A stretch of 64,000 nucleotides of DNA from Saprospiraceae bacterium (lineage in GTDB: Bacteria; Bacteroidota; Bacteroidia; Chitinophagales; Saprospiraceae): contig JAHDHL010000017.1 of NCBI GenBank assembly GCA_020631355.1, forward strand, positions 44,674-108,673. The letters are read 5' to 3'. How positions within the stretch are numbered: position 1 is the stretch's first letter; each line of letters begins with the position of its first letter. The notes under the pieces are model-generated. The model ran no database searches and was not told the origin of the DNA. It saw nothing but the letters and a program-made list of their open reading frames with translations. Of this stretch, positions 28,519-37,771 are shown piece after piece. A program made the translations under genes and the position numbers.

Positions 28519-31500
28519 ATGAATTCAAAGATATCTCTTCTTCTTATCACCTGTTTCATTTTATCGTTTTTTTCCACGAAAGCGCAAATGGAAATAGGCG
28601 GACAGACTTTGTATGGTAATGAATGGATTGACCATAATCAGGATTATTATAAGATATCAGTAGAGGATGATGGCATCTATAGGGTGACCTATCAGGAATT
28701 GAATAATGCTGGTGTATTCTCCGGTACCTCTGTTCCCACAGGAAGCCAATTCAAATTATATCATAATGGTGTTGAAGTACCGGTTTTCGTAAGTAATTCC
28801 GGAAGCTTTGGCGCTAGTGATTTCATCGAGTTCTATGGTGTGAAGAACAGAGGAGAGCTCGATGTACATTTATATGAGGACCCTAATAATCAGCTTAATC
28901 CTAAGTACAGTCTATTCTCCGATATTTCCAATTATTTCTTGACTTGGAATAATGATGCAGGCCAACAATTTCAGGATGTTAGCAACAACCTGACTAGTAC
29001 ACCTTCAGCCGAGCCATATTGCATGATGACCAAGGAAGAAATTTTTAATAATGTAGTGGTCAGAGGCCGGGACTATAGTTCCAGTTCTTGGAGAAGTGCT
29101 TACGATTTGGGAGAGGGATTTTCTCGGGGTTCAGCCGCTAATTCATTGGAAGTGGATTTCTCTTTGCCGCATTTGTACCCAGGAGTGGATGGGTATGCAC
29201 AGACTAGAGGTTTTTCAACAGCTGGTAGCCATATGCTGGGAATAGATGTGAATGGAAATACTGTTGTTTCCGAAAATTACACTGGCTGGACGGTTAAGCA
29301 GGTGGAAGGAGTCGTGGACGCCTCATTCTTCAATACAGGTAATAACACATTTACAACTTTTGCTAATCCCTTGAACCCTGATGATAAGTTCAGGATGGTT
29401 TTCGTCAATGTTGAGTATCCTAGTACATTCAATTTTGATAATGAAAGCTCGACAAGATTCAAGCTTCCGGCCAGTTCGATTGACAGATATATGGAAATCA
29501 CGAACTTTGACCACGGCGGTCAGGCCCCCATCCTATTCGACCTGACAAACAACCAAAGAATCGTTACGAACCTAAATGCAGGAACAGTGGAAGTCCTTTT
29601 ACCTGCCGCAACAGGAGAGAGGGATTTGATATTGGTAAGTGCCGGTTCTGTTGGTTCGCCAATGGGAATCACAAAAAGACAATTTGTCGATTACGACTTT
29701 GCAAATACATCCTACGATTATATCATCGTAACCCACTCTGCATTCTTTGATGATGGAAATGGTAATAACTTGGTTCAGGACTATGCGGACTATAGAGCCA
29801 GTCTCCAAGGAGGAGGTTATGAACCTATAATAGTCGATGTTCTGGATTTGTATGACCAATTCGGATATGGTGTGGACAGATACGAACAAGCCATTAAGAA
29901 TTTCCTTAAGGTTGCCGCGGATAATTGGTCTCCCAAATTGCTTTTCCTGATAGGAAAGGGAGTGACATATGAATTGATGAGAACCAACCCCACAAGTTGG
30001 GAACACTTGTCGTTTGTGCCCTCATTTGGTTATCCCTCGTCAGATCATCTGTTTGTCTCTCCATTGGGTAACATTGCAACACCCTCCATGGGTGTGGGAC
30101 GTTTGGCTGCTAAGTCTACGGATGATATCGAATTGTATCTGAATAAGGTCATCGAATATGAGACTGTTCCGGACATCACAAACCAAACGATTGACGATAA
30201 GGAATGGATGAAGAAAATCCTGCACTTTGGTGGAGGTGATGCCCTGATACAGGATTTGATTAGGGATGAGTTGAATGTACTCAAGGATACGATTGAGGGG
30301 AGTCAGTTAGGAGCCGAAGTGACATCTTTCTTCAAGAATTCATCGGATATCGTGGATGGAGTGGATTTGGACCAAGTCATACCCTTGATTAACGAAGGGG
30401 CAATGATGCTTACATTCTTCGGACACTCCGCTCCGAGTACCCTGGATTTCGATTTGGGTAACCCCAATGAATATGATAATGAAGGCAAGTATCCTCTTTT
30501 CTATGCCATTGGTTGTAATACCAATAGGATATTTGAAGTAGAATCAACACTGAGTGAGGATTTTGTCCTGATAGAAAATAAGGGTTGTATCGGATTCTTC
30601 GGTGCTACTTGGATTACCAATCTATCCAATCTGAGTCAGTATGGTAGGTATTTCTATTCCAATATGGGGAATGATAATTATGGACAATCCATAGGGGAAA
30701 TCATTAAGGCCACCATTGAGGATTATAGTTTCAGTGGTAATTATACAGCGGAATTATTGAGGAATGCGCTTGTTCTGCATGGTGACCCTGCACTAAGACT
30801 TTATCCTTTTGAAGCACCCGATTATTTAGTGAAGACGGATGAGAGTGGTGTTACTCCATCTATTGTCAATGCATTGGATAGTGGCTTTGAATTGGATTTG
30901 ACCATTTCTAACATCGGTAGGGTAGTCAATGATTCGTTTAATCTTCGCTTCGAACACGAACTTCCGAATGGTGATATCATTGATTTGGGGACGCAAAGAG
31001 TTCGCGCTCCATCCTTTAAGGAAAATTGGCAGTTTGATTTGCCTTTGCTTTCTAGCGAGGCACTAGGACTGAACTATATCAATATCACGATAGATGATAA
31101 TGATGAGATTGCAGAGGGACCAACAGGCGCCGAATTGAATAATACGGACAGGGTTCCATTCTTTGTGGTTTCCAATGACATCTTTCCGGTATATCCATAT
31201 GAATTCAGTATCATTTCGGATGATAGTCCTACATTAAGGGCATCCACCGCCAATGTGTTTTCGGAGGCCTTGGATTATTATATCCAGATAGATACCACCG
31301 AATTATTCAATAGTCCTTTGTTCGAATCCTCTGTCATCAACCAAGTTGGAGGTGTATTGGATTGGGAACCCAATATCCAAATGATGGATAGCATTGTTTA
31401 TTATTGGAGGGTAAGTATAGATAGTACCGCCATCAATGGTGATTTTAACTGGCATAACAGCTCATTCGTATACATACCGAATAGTTCTCCGGGTTGGAAT

Positions 31501-33534
31501 CAGAGTCATTTCTGGCAATTTACAAAGGATGAATTCACTAATATCCAATTGGACTCTACCAACTATGATTTCGATTATAGTAATAGGGATTATGAATTCC
31601 ACCAGATACATTCCGCAGCAGATGTTCTTCCTTGGGCAGAAATTACTGTATTCAAGGAGGGCTTTGACTTGACATCCTACTACCACTGTAGTGGTGCGGA
31701 TCAGGATCGCTATATGTGGGCCATGGGATTGGATCCTACGATTCTTGAAATTGGTAACTCTGAAGTAGCTCCTGCAGTGGATTTCAATTGCTTTATCCAA
31801 GGTGGAACAGGATTGGGTATGATCAGGAGGCCGCAGATTGCCTCGGAAAGGGAAGAAATGATGGCTTATCTGGAAGACTCGGGTCCTGATGTGGTTCCTG
31901 ATGGCCATTATGTATTGTTCTACACTTTCCAAAGAACCACAAATGATTATGCTGCGGATGAATGGGACACTGACACCCTTATCTACGGACGTAGTTTGTT
32001 CACGGTGTTGGAGGGACAGGGAGCCTATAACGTAAGGAATATTGAAACGAATCAGACCCCTTATATCTGTGTGTTCAAGAAGAATGACCCCTCTTTCCAA
32101 ACATTGGAATTCCACGCTAATGATGTGAATGAGGTCTTGGATGTATTCTATAACCTCATTGGTAAGGCCAATACAGGTAAGGTCAATTCGACCGTTATCG
32201 GACCTGCATCTAATTGGGAAACCCTACTTTGGGATGTAGAGGAGTATGATCCTGCAACAGAGAATGTATCCGTGGATATCATAGGTATTGATGGCAATGG
32301 GAATGAAACCCTGATAGTGGATAATCTAACGGATTATGATTATGCATTGAGTGGTATTGACGCAGATGAGTATCCGTACATCAGATTAGAATATGAATCT
32401 GATGATTCCACTAATTTCACATATCCTATTCTGGATTATTGGAGAGTCATGTATGATCCGATACCGGAAGCAGCTCTGGTTCCTAATAAATTATTCTCAT
32501 TCCATAATGATACAATCCAACAAGGTGAAACCCTCAGTTTGGAAATAGGGGTTGAGAATATAGGTAATGTGGATATGGATAGTATGCTAATGCATTATAC
32601 CATAGTGGATCCTCAGAATAATCAGATTTTGGAAACAGCAAGATTGGAACCATTACTAAAGGATGAAATGATTGTCGGCCAACTGAGTCTGGATACAAGG
32701 AATCTTGTAGGGAGGAACCAATTGATTATCGAAGCAAATCCGAATAGTGACCAGCCTGAATTGTACCATTACAATAATGTTGGGATAAGGTCATTCTTTG
32801 TACAGGAGGATTTAAGGAACCCTCTCCTTGATGTTACATTTGATGGTATCCATATCATGGATGGGGATTTGGTTTCATCCCGTCCCGAAGTCATTATTTC
32901 CTTATTGGATGAAAATCCTTTCTTGGCATTGTCTGATACATCATTGTTGAGATTATTCGTGACCGATCCCTTGGGGAATACGGAAGAATACGAAGTGGAT
33001 GGAAATGTATTGACATTCTTCCCCGCTTCAGGTGATATATCGGATGAAAACAGGGCGAGAATGGAATTCAGACCCGATTTGCAGGTGGATGGAACCTACC
33101 AATTGGAAGTCAGAGGTGAGGATGCCTCAGGTAACGATTCTGGAGAATTCGACTACCGTGTGAATTTTGAGGTCGTCAATGAGGAAACAGTTTCCAATGT
33201 ACTGAATTATCCTAACCCATTCTCCACTTCGACCCAGTTTGTATTCACCCTTACGGGTAATGAATTACCTGATGTATTCCGCATCCAAATCATGACGGTA
33301 TCAGGTAAGATTGTCAAGGAAATAGATATGGGAGAATTGGGACCATTGAGAATAGGTAATAACATCACGGATTATCGTTGGGACGGAACGGATGACTTTG
33401 GGGATAAACTGGCCAATGGCGTTTATCTTTATAGGGTAGTGGTCAAGAAAGATGGCGAGAATTATGAATCCTATGATAACGGAACCAATCAGTACTTCAA
33501 GAAAGGTTTCGGTAAGATGGTCATATTGAGATAA
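28519..33534 (+). CDS. Type IX secretion sortase-like protein, PorU2-type (C25 gingipain fold)
   Basis: A 1671-residue exported protein with signal peptide MNSKISLLLITCFILSFFSTKAQ. A peptidase C25 domain covers about residues 390-765 (YDYIIVTHSAFF, LLFLIGKG). It has the catalytic dyad His636 in FFGHSAPST and Cys666 in YAIGCNTNRIF. Several beta-sandwich regions follow, then a C-terminal FlgD-like domain (NYPNPFSTSTQFVFTL to LANGVYLYRVVV). This layout fits the PorU2 family linked to the type IX secretion system, which may attach cargo to the surface. Whether it is an active transpeptidase is inferred from the intact dyad. Confidence 0.85.
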   Translation: MNSKISLLLITCFILSFFSTKAQMEIGGQTLYGNEWIDHNQDYYKISVEDDGIYRVTYQELNNAGVFSGTSVPTGSQFKLYHNGVEVPVFVSNSGSFGASDFIEFYGVKNRGELDVHLYEDPNNQLNPKYSLFSDISNYFLTWNNDAGQQFQDVSNNLTSTPSAEPYCMMTKEEIFNNVVVRGRDYSSSSWRSAYDLGEGFSRGSAANSLEVDFSLPHLYPGVDGYAQTRGFSTAGSHMLGIDVNGNTVVSENYTGWTVKQVEGVVDASFFNTGNNTFTTFANPLNPDDKFRMVFVNVEYPSTFNFDNESSTRFKLPASSIDRYMEITNFDHGGQAPILFDLTNNQRIVTNLNAGTVEVLLPAATGERDLILVSAGSVGSPMGITKRQFVDYDFANTSYDYIIVTHSAFFDDGNGNNLVQDYADYRASLQGGGYEPIIVDVLDLYDQFGYGVDRYEQAIKNFLKVAADNWSPKLLFLIGKGVTYELMRTNPTSWEHLSFVPSFGYPSSDHLFVSPLGNIATPSMGVGRLAAKSTDDIELYLNKVIEYETVPDITNQTIDDKEWMKKILHFGGGDALIQDLIRDELNVLKDTIEGSQLGAEVTSFFKNSSDIVDGVDLDQVIPLINEGAMMLTFFGHSAPSTLDFDLGNPNEYDNEGKYPLFYAIGCNTNRIFEVESTLSEDFVLIENKGCIGFFGATWITNLSNLSQYGRYFYSNMGNDNYGQSIGEIIKATIEDYSFSGNYTAELLRNALVLHGDPALRLYPFEAPDYLVKTDESGVTPSIVNALDSGFELDLTISNIGRVVNDSFNLRFEHELPNGDIIDLGTQRVRAPSFKENWQFDLPLLSSEALGLNYINITIDDNDEIAEGPTGAELNNTDRVPFFVVSNDIFPVYPYEFSIISDDSPTLRASTANVFSEALDYYIQIDTTELFNSPLFESSVINQVGGVLDWEPNIQMMDSIVYYWRVSIDSTAINGDFNWHNSSFVYIPNSSPGWNQSHFWQFTKDEFTNIQLDSTNYDFDYSNRDYEFHQIHSAADVLPWAEITVFKEGFDLTSYYHCSGADQDRYMWAMGLDPTILEIGNSEVAPAVDFNCFIQGGTGLGMIRRPQIASEREEMMAYLEDSGPDVVPDGHYVLFYTFQRTTNDYAADEWDTDTLIYGRSLFTVLEGQGAYNVRNIETNQTPYICVFKKNDPSFQTLEFHANDVNEVLDVFYNLIGKANTGKVNSTVIGPASNWETLLWDVEEYDPATENVSVDIIGIDGNGNETLIVDNLTDYDYALSGIDADEYPYIRLEYESDDSTNFTYPILDYWRVMYDPIPEAALVPNKLFSFHNDTIQQGETLSLEIGVENIGNVDMDSMLMHYTIVDPQNNQILETARLEPLLKDEMIVGQLSLDTRNLVGRNQLIIEANPNSDQPELYHYNNVGIRSFFVQEDLRNPLLDVTFDGIHIMDGDLVSSRPEVIISLLDENPFLALSDTSLLRLFVTDPLGNTEEYEVDGNVLTFFPASGDISDENRARMEFRPDLQVDGTYQLEVRGEDASGNDSGEFDYRVNFEVVNEETVSNVLNYPNPFSTSTQFVFTLTGNELPDVFRIQIMTVSGKIVKEIDMGELGPLRIGNNITDYRWDGTDDFGDKLANGVYLYRVVVKKDGENYESYDNGTNQYFKKGFGKMVILR

Positions 33535-33600
33535 GAATCCCTCGGCTTTATTTTGGGTATAATTTTCAGGCCAACTGGAACTTTATAATCAAAAAGCCTA

Positions 33601-33713
33601 TTTTTGTTATAAATACACAACTTTCATTTTGATGAAATCATTTAGAAACATAATTATTAACATTATTATTCGCAGGTGCTAGCTCATCCGCAGGTAATGT
33701 TATGAATATATAC
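33601..33713 (+). ncRNA. Possible small structured RNA ahead of the terminator
   Basis: The 256 bp between the PorU2-like gene and ileS holds no open frame of note. It contains a promoter-like TTTG (33603) and TCATTTTG (33624), and an 8-bp inverted repeat TAACATTA/TAATGTTA (33658-33665 and 33695-33702). CGCAGGT occurs twice in the loop, and a strong terminator follows at once. This could be a short independent transcript or simply the 3' UTR of the preceding gene. The promoter spacer of 17 bp is shorter than usual, so confidence is low. Confidence 0.2.
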
Positions 33714-33749
33714 AAGCCTCGATGGATGAATTTCCATCGAGGCTTTTTT
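33714..33749 (+). terminator. Intrinsic terminator upstream of ileS
   Basis: A 13-bp perfect stem: AAGCCTCGATGGA at 33714-33726 pairs with 33733-33745 across a 6-base loop, and a T-run follows. It ends transcription from the PorU2-like gene or a small RNA. The ileS promoter begins only about 15 bp later, so ileS is insulated from upstream transcription. Confidence 0.85.
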
Positions 33750-33761
33750 CGTTTAAATAAT

Positions 33762-33769
33762 TACATTTG
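33762..33769 (+). promoter_or_regulatory. ileS promoter -7 element
   Basis: TACATTTG is a perfect TAnnTTTG match, directly after the terminator and 21 bp before the ileS ATG. It implies a leader of only about 15 bases, and so excludes the in-frame TTG at 33767 as the start codon. Confidence 0.6.
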
Positions 33770-33790
33770 CAACTCATAAATCAGCTTGTC

Positions 33791-36700
33791 ATGGCTAAAC
33801 AATATAAGACATATAAGAAATTGGATCTGACCGAAGTGGATCAGGAGATGCTGAAGTTTTGGGAAGAACACCAAGTCTTTGAAAAATCAGTGGAAGAACG
33901 TTCTAAGGATAATCCTTTTGTATTCTACGAAGGTCCACCATCCGCTAATGGTAAACCCGGAATACATCATATGATGGCCCGTACGATAAAGGACTCATTC
34001 TGTCGTTACCGTACCATGAAAGGAATGCGTGTGGAACGTAAGGCAGGATGGGATACGCACGGCCTACCCATAGAATTGAAAGTCGAAAAGGAATTGGGCA
34101 TCACCAAGGAGGATATAGGCACGAAGATATCCGTTGATGAATACAACAAGCAATGCCGTGAAACCGTCATGCGATTCACCGACCAATGGAATGACCTTAC
34201 TACCAAGATGGGGTATTGGGTGGATTTGGATGACCCTTACATCACCTACACCAATGAATACATAGAGTCTGTATGGAATATCCTTCAGCGATTATACAAC
34301 AAGGGATACTTGTACAAGGGCTATACGATACAGCCTTATTCACCTGCGGCAGGTACGGGATTGAGTTCGCATGAGTTGAACCAACCCGGTTGCTATAAGG
34401 ATGTCAAGGACACCACAGTAGTGGGACAGTTCAAGATAGTGAAGAATGAGGCATCATCATTTTTGTTTGATAATGAGGATGAGGATGTTCGTTTCCTAGC
34501 TTGGACAACTACTCCATGGACGCTTCCTAGTAATACAGCATTGGCTGTAGGCAAGAAAATAAACTACCTCAAGGTAGATACATTCAATCCTTATACATTC
34601 GAAAGGGTCAGTGTGGTATTGGCAGAGGACTTGTTGAAAAAATGGTTCAAGGCTGATAATGAGAATGGTGATTTCGAAGCCTTTGCATCAGCGGAAAAAA
34701 AGGATAGGAATAAGGCTCCATATAAGGTCGTAGCCAATTATAAGGGGGCAGATTTGGCTGGAGTGGATTACGAGCAACTTCTGGATTACGTCCAGCCCAA
34801 AGGAGATGCTTTCCGAGTGATACTCGGAGATTTCGTAACTACTTCCGATGGTACGGGTATCGTTCATATCGCTCCGACTTTCGGTGCGGACGATAAGCGT
34901 GTGGCAGATCAGAATGGAATAGTAGCATTGACAGTGGAAGACGAACAGGGAAATCCTGCTCCTTTGGTGGATAAGCAAGGGAAATTCGTTGATGAGGCAG
35001 GTGAATTAGCAGGGCGATATGTCAAGAACTATAAGGATGCTGCTGACTATGAAAATGTCGATGTGGCCATAGCCGTGAAGTTAAAGACAGAAAATAAGGC
35101 TTTCAACGTCCAGAAATATGAGCACAATTATCCTCATTGTTGGAGAACGGATAAGCCGGTTCTATACTATCCCTTGGATTCTTGGTTTGTAAGGGCCACC
35201 GCAGCCAAGGAGCGAATGGTGGAGCTGAATAAAACCATAAAATGGAAGCCTGCATCCACAGGTGAGAAACGTTTTGGAAATTGGTTGGAAAATCTGAACG
35301 ATTGGAACCTTTCCCGTTCCCGTTATTGGGGGATACCATTGCCAATATGGAGAAATGAGGAGGGCACCAAGGAAAAATGCATAGGTTCCATAGAGGAATT
35401 GGAAAAGGAAATAGCTTTCGCTAATGAGCAATTGGGCCTTGACCAATCCGTTCCTAAGGATTTGCACAGACCTTACATAGACAGCGTTGTGCTTTGTTCT
35501 GAGGATGGAGAGAAATTAGTTCGTGAATTGGACCTGATAGACGTTTGGTTCGATTCAGGCTCCATGCCTTATGCACAATGGCATTATCCATTCGAAAACC
35601 AAGAAAAATTCCAACGCAATTTCCCTGCTGATTTCATAGCCGAGGGAGTGGATCAAACTCGTGGTTGGTTCTATACGCTTCATGCGATAGGTGTGATGGC
35701 ATTCGATTCGGTAGCTTACAAAGCAGTTGTTTCTAATGGTCTGGTATTGGATAAGCAAGGTCGTAAGATGTCCAAGCGTTGGGGTAATGCAGTGAATCCA
35801 TTCGAAACAATAGGTAAATACGGAGCGGATGCGACCCGTTGGTACATGATGTCCAATTCTAATCCTTGGGATAACCTCAAGTTCGATTTGGATGGAGTGG
35901 ACGAAGTGCGTAAGAAGTTGTTCGGAACATTGTATAATACTTATTCATTCTTTGCATTGTATGCGAATATAGATGGTTTCGATTATTCACAAGACGAAGT
36001 ACCATTGGCTGACCGTCCAGAGATAGACCGTTGGGTGATATCATTGTTGAATTCCTTGGTCAAGGAGGTTGATGCTGATTTGAATGACTACGAACCGACT
36101 AGCGCAGCTCGTAAGATACAGTCATTCGTATTGGATAATTTGAGTAACTGGTATGTCCGTTTGTGTCGTCGTCGTTTCTGGAAAGGAGAAATGAGTACCG
36201 ATAAATTAGCCGCTTACCAAACACTTTATACCTGCTTGGATACCGTTGCGAAATTGATGGCTCCGATAGCTCCTTTCTTCTCTGATAGATTATATAAGGA
36301 TTTGAATGAGGTGACACAAAAGGAACCACACATGTCCGTTCACTTGGCATTCTTACCGACGACTGATGAAAGTGTGATAGACAAGGATCTGGAACAAAGA
36401 ATGGATTACGCACAACGTATATCTTCTTTGGTACTTTCCTTGAGAAAGAAAGAGAATCTAAGGGTCCGTCAGCCATTACAAAGGGTGTTGTTGCCAATAC
36501 TTGATCCCTCTTTCCAATCACAAGTGGAAGCTGTCAAGGATTTGATATTAACGGAAGTGAATGTCAAGGAATTCGAATACATAACGGATACTTCGGGTAT
36601 AGTCAACAAGAGCATCAAGCCTAATTTCAAGACCTTGGGTCGAAGAATGGGTAAGCACATGAAATCCGTGGCAAAAGTCGTCGGAGGATTCAATCAGGAG

Positions 36701-37123
36701 GATATAGCCAATGTAGAAACCAACGGAGGATATACACTGGATTTGGATGGCGAAAAATTTGAACTGACCCTTGAGGATTTTGTCATCACATCATCTGATA
36801 TACCTGGTTGGTCCGTTGCTAATGATGGTCCATTGACCGTAGCATTGGATATCACACTGACGGATGAACTGAAGGCCGAGGGTACCGCCCGTGAACTAGT
36901 CAATAGGATACAGAATCTGCGTAAGTCCAAGGACTTCAACGTAACGGATAGAATCAGAGTAGAGATAGAAAAGCATGATATGCTGGTTCCTGCTATGGAA
37001 ATGTTCAACGAATACATATCTGCGGAGGTTCTGGCAGACTCATTACAACTTGTGGATGAGGTTCAGGGAGACATAGTGGATATGGATGGAACGGATGTAA
37101 CATTCGCAGTATCCAAGAGCTAA
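33791..37123 (+). CDS. ileS: Isoleucyl-tRNA synthetase
   Basis: A class I synthetase of about 1110 residues from ATG 33791. The HIGH-type motif is GIHH at residues 57-60, in PSANGKPGIHHMMA. The KMSKR loop is at 659-663 (GRKMSKRWGN), with the editing domain between and the anticodon-binding region after it. It charges tRNA-Ile with isoleucine. Codon use is odd: counting by hand, 40 of 49 isoleucine codons are ATA, 9 ATC and none ATT. The wecB gene of this window has 6 ATA, 10 ATC and 14 ATT. Its promoter overlaps the leader, and two hairpins follow the stop. Confidence 0.97.
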   Translation: MAKQYKTYKKLDLTEVDQEMLKFWEEHQVFEKSVEERSKDNPFVFYEGPPSANGKPGIHHMMARTIKDSFCRYRTMKGMRVERKAGWDTHGLPIELKVEKELGITKEDIGTKISVDEYNKQCRETVMRFTDQWNDLTTKMGYWVDLDDPYITYTNEYIESVWNILQRLYNKGYLYKGYTIQPYSPAAGTGLSSHELNQPGCYKDVKDTTVVGQFKIVKNEASSFLFDNEDEDVRFLAWTTTPWTLPSNTALAVGKKINYLKVDTFNPYTFERVSVVLAEDLLKKWFKADNENGDFEAFASAEKKDRNKAPYKVVANYKGADLAGVDYEQLLDYVQPKGDAFRVILGDFVTTSDGTGIVHIAPTFGADDKRVADQNGIVALTVEDEQGNPAPLVDKQGKFVDEAGELAGRYVKNYKDAADYENVDVAIAVKLKTENKAFNVQKYEHNYPHCWRTDKPVLYYPLDSWFVRATAAKERMVELNKTIKWKPASTGEKRFGNWLENLNDWNLSRSRYWGIPLPIWRNEEGTKEKCIGSIEELEKEIAFANEQLGLDQSVPKDLHRPYIDSVVLCSEDGEKLVRELDLIDVWFDSGSMPYAQWHYPFENQEKFQRNFPADFIAEGVDQTRGWFYTLHAIGVMAFDSVAYKAVVSNGLVLDKQGRKMSKRWGNAVNPFETIGKYGADATRWYMMSNSNPWDNLKFDLDGVDEVRKKLFGTLYNTYSFFALYANIDGFDYSQDEVPLADRPEIDRWVISLLNSLVKEVDADLNDYEPTSAARKIQSFVLDNLSNWYVRLCRRRFWKGEMSTDKLAAYQTLYTCLDTVAKLMAPIAPFFSDRLYKDLNEVTQKEPHMSVHLAFLPTTDESVIDKDLEQRMDYAQRISSLVLSLRKKENLRVRQPLQRVLLPILDPSFQSQVEAVKDLILTEVNVKEFEYITDTSGIVNKSIKPNFKTLGRRMGKHMKSVAKVVGGFNQEDIANVETNGGYTLDLDGEKFELTLEDFVITSSDIPGWSVANDGPLTVALDITLTDELKAEGTARELVNRIQNLRKSKDFNVTDRIRVEIEKHDMLVPAMEMFNEYISAEVLADSLQLVDEVQGDIVDMDGTDVTFAVSKS

Positions 37124-37128
37124 ATAAT

Positions 37129-37162
37129 CAGACGGGTAATCCATATGGATTTTACCCGTCTG
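37129..37162 (+). terminator. Hairpin just after ileS
   Basis: An 11-bp stem CAGACGGGTAA / TTACCCGTCTG encloses a small palindromic loop (TCCATATGGA), 5 bp after the ileS stop. No T-run follows, so it may protect the 3' end or assist termination rather than terminate alone. Confidence 0.5.
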
Positions 37163-37183
37163 AATAATGAGATTATACACTTG

Positions 37184-37215
37184 AAAGGGATGGGTATTGA
37201 TACCCATCCCTTTTT
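37184..37215. terminator. Bidirectional terminator between ileS and the reverse membrane-protein gene
   Basis: AAAGGGATGGGTAT (37184-37197) pairs with its exact complement at 37200-37213, and T residues continue on the forward strand. The hairpin ends directly before the stop codon of the convergent reverse gene, so it can serve both transcripts. Confidence 0.75.
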
Positions 37216-37761
37216 CTATTTCAATTCCTCTAATAAAGGCCATATCTCATCCTTATCCTTTCTCCTTTGTTTCCTCCAAAAAATTAGGAACATCACTAGA
37301 ATATAGAGTAATGTAACCAGAACAATCCATGGTTTCCATTCCTCTGGAAGCATCTCCAGATGGTTAATGTACAAGTAGCACAATACAGATAAGAAAACAC
37401 AATACAATGGCATAAAGAAATTCGTAACCACTAACTGATACTGCAAATGCCTACGCGTTTGGCGGATTTTCTTTTCCATATTTTGCTCCGCAATAAAATC
37501 AGGTTTTAAATTCCTCATCCAAAATACGAATGCCTGAAAACCCAAAAGAAACATCATGCCGCCCGTTACCAACATCGTAGTGGTATTTTCCAAGAAAGCG
37601 AATACGATACTTCCAAGAATGAAAATCGTAGAGGAAAATAAAATGGTGATGAATAAATTCTCTTTCTTCAACTTCTCATCCCGCTCAATAATTTTGGAGA
37701 TAATATTTCCTGAAGGACTTTCTTGGTTCCTCCATTCTTTTTGTAGTGCTTCAAAATTCAT
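37216..37761 (-). CDS. Membrane protein encoded after an ECF sigma factor gene
   Basis: A 181-residue protein with a charged N-terminal cytoplasmic segment (MNFEALQKEWRNQES) and about four hydrophobic helices: ITILFSSTIFILGSIVFAF, MLVTGGMMFLLGFQAFVFW, MPLYCVFLSVLCYLYI and IVLVTLLYILVMFLIFW. A basic C-terminal tail follows. I do not recognise a named family. It lies 10 bp downstream of an ECF sigma factor gene on the same strand, a position often held by anti-sigma factors or sigma-linked membrane proteins in Bacteroidota. An anti-sigma role is possible but not shown. Confidence 0.75.
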   Translation of the reverse strand: MNFEALQKEWRNQESPSGNIISKIIERDEKLKKENLFITILFSSTIFILGSIVFAFLENTTTMLVTGGMMFLLGFQAFVFWMRNLKPDFIAEQNMEKKIRQTRRHLQYQLVVTNFFMPLYCVFLSVLCYLYINHLEMLPEEWKPWIVLVTLLYILVMFLIFWRKQRRKDKDEIWPLLEELK

Positions 37762-37771
37762 GATATATCAT

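Noticed and set aside
31462..32115. Long reverse-strand open frame (217 codons) inside the PorU2-like gene
   Set aside because: It lies wholly within a well-supported coding sequence on the other strand and shows no recognisable protein features.
33767..33790. TTG at 33767 as the start of ileS
   Set aside because: It overlaps the TACATTTG promoter element, and the eight added residues are atypical for the family; ATG 33791 is preferred.
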